The translations under genes were made by a program, and so were the position numbers. This document shows positions 6,648 through 12,242 of a DNA stretch of 21,242 nt, one piece after another. Every line of letters starts with the position of its first letter. The stretch's first letter is position 1. The notes beneath the pieces are model-generated. The model did not search any database and was not told the origin of the DNA. It saw only the letters and a list, made by a program, of their open reading frames with translations. The stretch spans positions 1-21,242 of IMG/VR virus record IMGVR_UViG_3300005613_000476. One strand, written 5' to 3'. Source of the DNA: a virus.

Positions 6648-7715
6648 TTAATTAAAAGAACTCATGATACCACCAAAAACATTTTTCATTCTTTGATTAA
6701 TTAAATCATTTACATAAGAATTCATGTAGGCATCAAAATCTTGTTGACTTCCACCAATCGGAGAAGTGTTTCCTGTAACGGGGTTCGTGGGCTGAATTGG
6801 AGCTGGAAGAGGTGTGCCTCCTATTGGCATTTGAGTTCCTGTCCCGTTTGGAAGTTGTGGACTAGGCGTAGGAGGAATCATATTTCCCATAAAAACATTA
6901 TCAGGCACGTTTGTTGTAAAATTAGGATTGGATTCAAGCGTTTTTGGAATATTTGTTGGAGTATATGTTCCTGGACCCATCGGTGTGCCAAGGTTACCAG
7001 GTAGGTCTATTCCGATTGGAGGAGCAGTTCCTCCACCAAGTACCATACCAGGATTCAATGGAAGTTGTGAACTAGGACCAGGAAGAGTTGCATTTCCTAC
7101 AAAAACATTATCAGGCATACCAGGAGGTGTTGGAACTTGTGGTAATCCTGACATAATTCCTGCTGTACTATCTGGACTTTGAATAGCTAAAGGACCGAAA
7201 GCATTATTATAAGCTTCTTGTAAACTAACACCAGGAGCTAATTTAACCATTGCTCCGTATTGTTCCATTGTTGGAATAATTTTTTCACCACTAAAGTTAG
7301 GAGAACTAATAGGCCTTCTACCACCTAAAGTGCCTACGCTTCCAGGAGGATTGTAAGGTGTTCCGTCACCATAAAAATATCCGCCTCGTATTGGTCCATA
7401 ACCTATTTGCACACCTTCTGGAAGGGGCATGCCTACTATTGGCCTTGCCTTTATAGGCTCTAAAGCTCTTCTATTACCTAGGTCATATTGTGAATAATCA
7501 TCTTTATAAGTATTTAAATAATCTTGATAGGCTGAATCAAAAGCTTCTTGATTTGCAAATCTTTTATTAAATCCAAATTCATTTTGAGCTAAAGGTGTGG
7601 TTCGAGGGTCTTTCCTAGGTGGACTTGGTAGTGGTGTTATTGTTGGTGTCATTCCACCCGCTTGTGTTGCAGGGAATTGTCTTATATCTGGTGTAGAAGG
7701 AGAATTACTACCCAT
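6648..7715 (-). CDS. Proline/glycine-rich low-complexity protein, probable virion component
   Basis: A 355-residue protein dominated by Pro, Gly, Asn and Thr. A more ordered patch (about residues 45-90, FNKRFANQEAFDSAYQDYLN...) and a C-terminal amphipathic helix (QQDFDAYMNSYVNDLINQRMKNVFGGIM) flank two imperfect internal repeats of the type PDNVFxGNxxxPxPSxQLP (about residues 200-225 and 271-295). There is no recognisable enzyme motif. It shares its start style (MGSNS.., MGSSS..) and Pro-rich design with the 757-residue protein at 12243, so the two may be related in function. It may be an internal head or flexible tail component; inferred from late-operon position only. Confidence 0.68.
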   Translation of the reverse strand: MGSNSPSTPDIRQFPATQAGGMTPTITPLPSPPRKDPRTTPLAQNEFGFNKRFANQEAFDSAYQDYLNTYKDDYSQYDLGNRRALEPIKARPIVGMPLPEGVQIGYGPIRGGYFYGDGTPYNPPGSVGTLGGRRPISSPNFSGEKIIPTMEQYGAMVKLAPGVSLQEAYNNAFGPLAIQSPDSTAGIMSGLPQVPTPPGMPDNVFVGNATLPGPSSQLPLNPGMVLGGGTAPPIGIDLPGNLGTPMGPGTYTPTNIPKTLESNPNFTTNVPDNVFMGNMIPPTPSPQLPNGTGTQMPIGGTPLPAPIQPTNPVTGNTSPIGGSQQDFDAYMNSYVNDLINQRMKNVFGGIMSSFN

Positions 7716-8000
7716 TTAGCACCTCCATCTCTTTCGAGCTTGTCTAAGTCTTGAATTGGGATCTTTCGCAGCTTTCGGAAATTTTTTCATTTGACCAGCA
7801 GAGCGAGCACAAAAAGACTTTCTTCTTTTTGCTGCTTTACTACCCGGTTTCACTTTACCGGTGACCGCTGTTTTTAATTTAGAACCAGGATTCTCGCGTC
7901 GATAACGCTCGACACCCGCTTTCGTCATCCCCGCACCACTCTTCGTGGACCGGAAATACTTCTTGGTTTTAGGGGGCTGTTTGTCGGCTGTTCTCGGCAT
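7716..8000 (-). CDS. Basic small phage protein, DUF6321-like
   Basis: A 94-residue, extremely basic protein. The core KAGVERYRRENPGSKLKTAV, then KPGSKAAKRRKSFCARSAGQM and a C-terminus RLRQARKRWRC, matches a small conserved phage family I recall as DUF6321 (ENPGSKLKTAVT...KPGSKAAKRRKSFCARS...ALRKWNC). The conserved Cys residues in SFCARS and the terminal RC are visible. The charge suggests nucleic-acid binding, for example DNA condensation in the head, but no function is established. It ends one base before the Pro-rich gene starts. Confidence 0.78.
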   Translation of the reverse strand: MPRTADKQPPKTKKYFRSTKSGAGMTKAGVERYRRENPGSKLKTAVTGKVKPGSKAAKRRKSFCARSAGQMKKFPKAAKDPNSRLRQARKRWRC

Positions 8001-8018
8001 AGTTCTGTTTTACCTTTT

Positions 8019-8270
8019 TCATTTCCTTTTGGCAAATGTTTTGACGTTGGTGGGTTTTGGCCCGGTGTTTCCGGCTGCGCGTTTTCTTCTGACGGCGGAT
8101 TTTTTCTGCGATTCGCTCATCGACCTTGCCTTGGCTAGTGGAACGCACTTCGGATATTTGCGCTTCGACCCTTTTGACCTCCCGCAAGGTTGGTACTTTC
8201 CGTCCTTTTTGGGAGCGCCGATGTCGACCCATTTTTCGGCTACCCATTTTCTTAGTCCATTTTTTGCCAT
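8019..8270 (-). CDS. Basic small phage protein, DUF5872-like (tentative)
   Basis: An 83-residue basic protein. It starts MAKNGLRKWVAEKWVDIGAPKKDGKYQPCGRSKGSKRKYPKCVPLAKA and ends in a Lys/Arg tail (KPTNVKTFAKRK). The 'W-V-D-I-G/ K-D-G-K-x-x-P-C-G-R / R-x-Y-P-K-C-x-P' pattern with two cysteines is one I recall from small marine phage proteins, tentatively DUF5872. The paired cysteines and basic surface suggest a small nucleic-acid or metal-binding fold. It is one of a series of adjacent basic mini-proteins, 2 bases after the stop of the preceding gene. Function unknown. Confidence 0.7.
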   Translation of the reverse strand: MAKNGLRKWVAEKWVDIGAPKKDGKYQPCGRSKGSKRKYPKCVPLAKARSMSESQKKSAVRRKRAAGNTGPKPTNVKTFAKRK

Positions 8271-8272
8271 TG

Positions 8273-8533
8273 TTAACTTTTCGTTGTAACCTTTCGTCGG
8301 TCTGCCATAACACCGCCGCAGGCTTTGGCAATCCCACCTTGATTATAATTAGAAACTTTTTTACGATTTTGTGAAATAGAGTTGACACTCCCTCCATCAG
8401 CTTTTTTCTTCCTTCCTCCTGGTTTGATTTTACCGGAACAAACAGCACTGGCATACATGTTCGCATAAGCAGAAGGATAGACTTTAAATTTTCTTTTCGC
8501 TGCCGCTTTACCTTTTGCACATAATTTTGCCAT
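8273..8533 (-). CDS. Basic small conserved phage protein
   Basis: An 86-residue protein, MAKLCAKGKAAAKRKFKVYPSAYANMYASAVCSGKIKPGG..., followed by a Gly/Lys-rich tail. The motif 'KFKVYPSAYANxxAxxxC.GKI' is one I recall in small proteins of marine phages and large viruses; a family assignment is not certain. Cysteines occur near residues 5, 32 and 72. Its ATG overlaps the stop codon of the 40-residue gene (TAATG at 8533). It is part of a run of basic mini-proteins that may coat or organise DNA; this function is inferred from charge alone. Confidence 0.72.
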   Translation of the reverse strand: MAKLCAKGKAAAKRKFKVYPSAYANMYASAVCSGKIKPGGRKKKADGGSVNSISQNRKKVSNYNQGGIAKACGGVMADRRKVTTKS

Positions 8534-8655
8534 TACTTTTTCCTTTTCCTTGTGACTACAATTTTACCGTCTTTTTCTTGAACTTTCATTCCGGCGTCTT
8601 CGGTATGTTTTTTGAGTTGACGATATTTTTCGGATACGGTTAGTTTTTTTACCAT
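8533..8655 (-). CDS. 40-residue basic hypothetical protein
   Basis: A short frame translating as MVKKLTVSEKYRQLKKHTED followed by AGMKVQEKDGKIVVTRKRKK. Both ends overlap or abut neighbours: its ATG (8655) lies 3 bases after the TAG of the cysteine-rich gene, and its TAA overlaps the ATG of the next gene as TAATG. The downstream gene's ribosome-binding purines (AAGGAAAAGG) lie inside its end. An N-terminal helix followed by a beta hairpin (MKVQEKDGKIVVTRK) is plausible. No family is recognised. The continuous chain of overlaps makes a real gene likely despite its size. Confidence 0.6.
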   Translation of the reverse strand: MVKKLTVSEKYRQLKKHTEDAGMKVQEKDGKIVVTRKRKK

Positions 8656-8657
8656 TA

Positions 8658-8786
8658 CTATTTCCCGTTGTTATTTGTTTCGGTATCTGTGCTCTCGTTA
8701 TTGCCATGATCACATCCGGCACATTCGCACATACAAGTTTGACCGCAGTGACATAAGCAACCACACTTGATGCATCGATCGACCAT
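8658..8786 (-). CDS. 42-residue nine-cysteine protein, metallothionein-like
   Basis: The frame translates with nine cysteines in residues 5-25 (C5, C8, C10, C12, C14, C18, C20, C22, C25) plus His13 and His27, in CxC and CxxC spacing, then a polar Asn/Thr/Glu tail to residue 42. This density resembles metallothioneins and other metal-cluster mini-proteins, which bind Zn, Cu or Cd through thiolates. I do not recognise a specific family. The start is ATG at 8786, 2 bases after the stop of the upstream 36-residue gene. There is no strong Shine-Dalgarno, so coupling is likely. The TAG stop lies 2 bases before the next ATG. The tight fit in the gene chain supports a real gene; metal binding is inference. 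Confidence 0.62.
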   Translation of the reverse strand: MVDRCIKCGCLCHCGQTCMCECAGCDHGNNESTDTETNNNGK

Positions 8787-8788
8787 TT

Positions 8789-8899
8789 TTATTTTTTGAC
8801 GCGTCCGCCTTTTTTCATGAAACCCATTTTGTTTCGAACAGGCTTCGGTAACTTTTTAAGTCCCTTGTTACTTGCCGGAACGGGTTTTAGTTTTTTCAT
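8789..8899 (-). CDS. 36-residue Lys-rich hypothetical protein
   Basis: The frame reads MKKLKPVPASNKGLKKLPKP, continuing VRNKMGFMKKGGRVKK before TAA. The terminal MKKGGRVKK is a sequence style I recall at the ends of small proteins in marine phages. The ATG has a usable ribosome-binding sequence (AGGAGA, 7 bases upstream). It is followed 2 bases later by the cysteine-rich gene. Strong basic charge suggests binding to DNA, RNA or membrane; no function known. Confidence 0.6.
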   Translation of the reverse strand: MKKLKPVPASNKGLKKLPKPVRNKMGFMKKGGRVKK

Positions 8900-8907
8900 A
8901 GTTTCTC

Positions 8908-9321
8908 CTATTTCGTTAAATGTTTAGATTTTTCAAACGTTCGCAAACCCGCCATGCCCAAGAGCGCCATGACTAGTGGCATCAATTGTTCCATGTCGAG
9001 TTGTGGTAACGGCTCTGTTTGAACTTCAAACACTGCTAGAAAGAACACGATAAAATTTTTAAGAACAAATTCCCAAAATATGGCCAATGCTGCACTAAAT
9101 CCAATGAGGGGTCTCCAAGAACGTTGCAGTATACCTGAAATATCGGTAGCTGTAGATTTAGCATCAGCTAAATTGACCTCAATTTGTTTCGCATTGATTT
9201 CGTTTTCTAGCTCTTTTAGTTTGGCTTTAGCAGCTAGCTTTTCCTCTTCACTTGTGTGAACAGAGTCAATAACCTTGCCTACGGTATCTACTAATGAGCC
9301 ACCTAAAAGCTTACTGAGCAT
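8908..9321 (-). CDS. Three-TM holin (GTA_holin_3TM-like)
   Basis: A 137-residue protein. Residues about 20-55 are a charged helix (TSEEEKLAAKAKLKELENEINAKQIEVN) leading to RSWRPLIGFSAALAIFWEFVLKNF and further membrane segments (about 70-85, 86-100 and 112-127, the last MPLVMALLGMAGLRTFEK). The order 'coiled helix - SWRPLxGF - hydrophobic - MALLGMxGLRTxEK' matches the 3-TM holin family first described for the gene transfer agent of Rhodobacter (GTA_holin_3TM), which permeabilises the inner membrane at lysis. No Shine-Dalgarno is visible before the ATG; it begins 1 base after the stop of the 31-residue membrane peptide, so translation is probably coupled to it. Confidence 0.85.
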   Translation of the reverse strand: MLSKLLGGSLVDTVGKVIDSVHTSEEEKLAAKAKLKELENEINAKQIEVNLADAKSTATDISGILQRSWRPLIGFSAALAIFWEFVLKNFIVFFLAVFEVQTEPLPQLDMEQLMPLVMALLGMAGLRTFEKSKHLTK

Positions 9322-9322
9322 T

Positions 9323-9418
9323 TTATAAGTACTGTGCTACAACCCAACCAACAGCTAGTCCGACAACGAACCATCTTTTAACTGGGTGGTCATTCCACAA
9401 TTTTTTAATTTTATCCAT
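9323..9418 (-). CDS. 31-residue single-TM mini-protein upstream of holin
   Basis: The frame starts MDKIKKLWNDHPVKRW and ends with a membrane helix, FVVGLAVGWVVAQYL, then TAA. It has an excellent GGAGG ribosome-binding site 5 bases before the ATG. A basic cytoplasmic N-terminus followed by a single hydrophobic helix gives an N-in/C-out topology. The stop is one base from the holin ATG. The pairing suggests a holin accessory or regulator such as an antiholin, but this is inference; no family recognised. Confidence 0.62.
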   Translation of the reverse strand: MDKIKKLWNDHPVKRWFVVGLAVGWVVAQYL

Positions 9419-9428
9419 ATTTACCTCC

Positions 9429-9593
9429 TTAGTACCATTTGGCACTACGTTTTTTCTCAGACAGCATGCGTCTTTGTCCGCCTACTTGTTGAGTCTGAGT
9501 TTCGTTGGGCTTAGACATCTCTACGGGGATGCCGCCCTTCTTTAAACCATCCTTATTTAAAAATTTAGAATGGTCAATGTTTTTCTTTTCCAT
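9429..9593 (-). CDS. 54-residue polar hypothetical protein
   Basis: The preferred start is the ATG at 9593, because the AGGAGC ribosome-binding sequence lies 5 bases upstream, inside the end of the preceding gene. A longer upstream start (9632) lacks one and overlaps that gene. The product, MEKKNIDHSKFLNKDGLKKG and onward to ...SEKKRSAKWY, is polar, basic and probably disordered. No family is recognised. It is followed 10 bases later by the 31-residue membrane peptide. Confidence 0.6.
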   Translation of the reverse strand: MEKKNIDHSKFLNKDGLKKGGIPVEMSKPNETQTQQVGGQRRMLSEKKRSAKWY

Positions 9594-9594
9594 T

Positions 9595-9765
9595 TTAGCT
9601 CCTTTTCTTGTCTTTTGATAGTCCCGCCTCACTCAAGGCAATCGCAATTGCTTGTTTTTGTGAAGTAACTTTTTTCTTAGATTTACCAATGGGAAGTTTT
9701 CCTTTTTTAAACTCCCTCATGACCTTTGCAACTTTGCGTTGTTTGTCTTTTTTGGTTGTTCCCAT
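9595..9765 (-). CDS. 56-residue DUF6496-like protein
   Basis: The frame reads MGTTKKDKQRKVAKVMREFK, then KGKLPIGKSKKKVTSQKQ and AIAIALSEAGLSKDKKRS. The sequence KVMREFKxGxL...VTSxKQAIAIALSEAG matches the small conserved family I recall as DUF6496, common in bacteria and phages. The start overlaps the portal stop as TAATG (9765), a classic coupling. Its 3' end carries the ribosome-binding site for the next gene. The family function is unknown; the basic N-terminus and KQAIAIALSEA helix suggest nucleic-acid contact. Confidence 0.8.
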   Translation of the reverse strand: MGTTKKDKQRKVAKVMREFKKGKLPIGKSKKKVTSQKQAIAIALSEAGLSKDKKRS

Positions 9766-12233
9766 TATTTATTACTCATTATTTTCATATTTTGCACGCC
9801 CATTTTAGCAAGAGATATCCCTGCACGCAACTGTGCATGTTCATCTTCTTGTTCTAGCTTTTCATCTTTGTGCATTTGGTCTTGTAAGAGCTTTGCACGG
9901 TCAATTTCTAGCTTTTCTTCGGCCTCTTTGCCTTTTCGTTCGTTTTCACGGGCACGGAGGTCTAATTCTTGGCGTTTTAGCTTGGTTAAGGGGTCATCAT
10001 TGACGTCAGAGAAGATACTATTCTCTTCTTCCATGTAATCTTTGGTCATTTCTGCAATTAATTTAGCTTTTCGAGACTCAATCATCACCATCAAGTTCTC
10101 AATTTGCGGTCCAAGCTGTGGATTTTGTTGTAATTGCGCCTGCATTTGTTGCATCTGCACCATTTCTTGAGCAAATTCGAGCTGAATTTGTTCTTGAGCC
10201 ATCAAAGTGATGTGTTCTAAAATATTTTTCTGCAAAGAAGCTGCAATTTGAGGATTATTTTTTACCATCACTGTCCCCATAAAATTTAAGTGAGCATCAA
10301 TGTGTGCTTTATGGTCTTGTTTCGGGAATGCTTGAAATGGTTTAGCAGTCATTGCTTGAATATGTTCCATACTCGGGTCCATTGGTTGTGGTTGTTGAGG
10401 GGGAGGAAGAATCAAATCGACATTTTTCACACCAATCGCTTCATACATACTGCGATAGGCTTGATACAAATTATGAATTTGAGGATTAGTTTGAGCTAAT
10501 TGTAATTGTGTTTGAGCTAAACTAATACGTTGCGCTTGAGAAAAAATATTTGGATCGGCAATCGGTAAAATATCAATACGCTGATCAAAGTCTTGTTGCT
10601 TGATGACTCGCTGTCCTCCGACGACGTCATAAGGATATTCAGGAGGTAAATACAAACTGAACACTCGGGCCAACATTTTAAATTCGTTTTTCAAAGAAAC
10701 ATAGAGCCTCTTATGAATGGATGACATCACACGAGAACCACGTTCTAATAAAGCAATGGTGGTTCCCACGGCCGCGCCTTGATTACCATCCCCGACTTGC
10801 ATATCCGCAATCGATGCAAAGCGTTGTCCGGCTTGCACCACAATACCCATTAATTGTAAAAGGGTAGCGGAAGGTTCTTTAAAGGGTAAAGGTAAAAAAG
10901 CTTCTCGTAAATTTCCATTCGGAGCATCGACATCACGAAACTCACCCGGAGTTAACGATTGAGCGTCATCACGAATACGCAGCCCTCTGACCTTAAATCC
11001 AGAGGGAAGATTAGATAATGTTCCAGCGTCTAGTAATTGGCGGAGAGCTGCTGTAGCGGTTCTAGACAAACCGCCAATCATATGAATTAATCCAAAACCA
11101 TAAAATCCCAATCCAGGCAAAAACTTGAAATGGGTAAAGTAATCAATTCTTGCTTTCTTCATATCTTCGGGATCGTAGTTTCGTTTAATGGATAAGACTT
11201 CTCGACTTCCTTCTTCAATCGTGACAATGTAAGGAAGTTTGATTCCTGTGGGCTCACCCGTCTCGGCGCTCATATCCTCGAATCCTTCGAGGTCTAAGTC
11301 AACGTGACATTCCAATAAGGTATACATATCCGGATCTTTTTCCGTTTTGCGAATACCTTCTAGCTCTCGTTCTTTTTGAGCAATTTCATCATCTTCACTG
11401 TAAGGGTCTCCTAAATCGATATCTCGATAGAAGCCACTCACTTGTTGTTTTCGTAAATCGTTTTTAGAAATATGGACTTTGTGAATAATCGCGTCCGCAT
11501 CGTCAAGCGATGTTGCTGAGTACGGCACTAGCAAATCGTCAGCCGGTACAAATTTAGAAACGGCTCGATTTAAAATCGAATCGTAATACACTTTTTTAAA
11601 AGTGGAACCGGACAAAGGAAGATAAAAAAGCATTTGATCAAATTCGGGTTCATACTCTTTCATCTCTTGCATGAGTTGATAGTTCATGAATTCTTTCACG
11701 CGCTCGGCTTGTTGTTCTTTTTGAGGAGACGGTGCGCCTACTTGTTGAGTACGCACCGGTCCGTTGGCGGGTAATAACTCTTTGTATGCTTGCGCTTGAA
11801 ACTGAGTAACGGCTTCGGCTAACACCGGATGTGTTGCTCCGGATGCGCCTTGAAAAGGTTCGGTTCGGTCTTCGTATTTAAATCCTAATAAATCTAATCC
11901 TTTGGTATAGGTTTGTTCCCAATCCTGTCTCGACATTTTGTAATCGAGATATAAATCTTTTAACTCACTGCCAATCTCATCTAAATACGCTTCTTCTAAA
12001 AATTCCGCTAAATTGGCAAAGTGCTGTTGTCCACCTTCCATGGAAATGGTTTCGGGATCAAAAGAAATTTCGACTCCTCCATCTTCGGTCTCTTCTATCC
12101 GAGGAGGGACTTGATCGAGTTGTTGTTCTTTTTCTAATTCTTCCGTAACCGCCTGCTCTAGTTCGTCACCAGATATCTGCAAGACTGTTTCTTCTTGTAC
12201 CTCATTGGGTAAGGATTTATCTATTTCCGCCAT
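9765..12233 (-). CDS. Portal protein, long P22-like podovirus type
   Basis: An 822-residue protein. Residues 1-95 are acidic. The portal core runs from about 95 (YLDYKMSRQDWEQTYTKGLDLLG) through ATHPVLAEAVTQFQAQAYKELLPANGPVRTQ, FMNYQLMQEMKEYEPEFDQMLFYLPLSGSTFKKVYYD (wing and stem entry) and FKFLPGLGFYGFGLIHMIGGLSRTATAALRQLLDAGTLSN to about 640. A long Gln/Glu/Lys coiled-coil tail (about 690-800, with QEQIQLEFAQEMVQMQQMQAQ) follows, comparable to the barrel-like C-terminal extension of P22-type portals. A dodecameric ring at one capsid vertex through which terminase threads DNA is the family role. The length and gene order (terminase, one protein, portal) support this. Confidence 0.87.
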   Translation of the reverse strand: MAEIDKSLPNEVQEETVLQISGDELEQAVTEELEKEQQLDQVPPRIEETEDGGVEISFDPETISMEGGQQHFANLAEFLEEAYLDEIGSELKDLYLDYKMSRQDWEQTYTKGLDLLGFKYEDRTEPFQGASGATHPVLAEAVTQFQAQAYKELLPANGPVRTQQVGAPSPQKEQQAERVKEFMNYQLMQEMKEYEPEFDQMLFYLPLSGSTFKKVYYDSILNRAVSKFVPADDLLVPYSATSLDDADAIIHKVHISKNDLRKQQVSGFYRDIDLGDPYSEDDEIAQKERELEGIRKTEKDPDMYTLLECHVDLDLEGFEDMSAETGEPTGIKLPYIVTIEEGSREVLSIKRNYDPEDMKKARIDYFTHFKFLPGLGFYGFGLIHMIGGLSRTATAALRQLLDAGTLSNLPSGFKVRGLRIRDDAQSLTPGEFRDVDAPNGNLREAFLPLPFKEPSATLLQLMGIVVQAGQRFASIADMQVGDGNQGAAVGTTIALLERGSRVMSSIHKRLYVSLKNEFKMLARVFSLYLPPEYPYDVVGGQRVIKQQDFDQRIDILPIADPNIFSQAQRISLAQTQLQLAQTNPQIHNLYQAYRSMYEAIGVKNVDLILPPPQQPQPMDPSMEHIQAMTAKPFQAFPKQDHKAHIDAHLNFMGTVMVKNNPQIAASLQKNILEHITLMAQEQIQLEFAQEMVQMQQMQAQLQQNPQLGPQIENLMVMIESRKAKLIAEMTKDYMEEENSIFSDVNDDPLTKLKRQELDLRARENERKGKEAEEKLEIDRAKLLQDQMHKDEKLEQEDEHAQLRAGISLAKMGVQNMKIMSNK

Positions 12234-12242
12234 TTGATTATT

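Noticed and set aside
7945-8289. Plus-strand 114-codon hydrophobic frame
   Set aside because: It is the antisense of Lys/Arg-rich genes at 7716-8270, which naturally reads as Phe/Leu-rich; no ribosome-binding site.
7969-8520. Minus-strand 183-codon frame across two small genes
   Set aside because: Overlaps the two conserved small genes in another frame and lacks family patterns or a ribosome-binding site.
8564-8764. Minus-strand 66-codon frame
   Set aside because: Out of frame with the nine-cysteine and 40-residue genes, which chain perfectly with neighbours; basic composition is a frame artefact.
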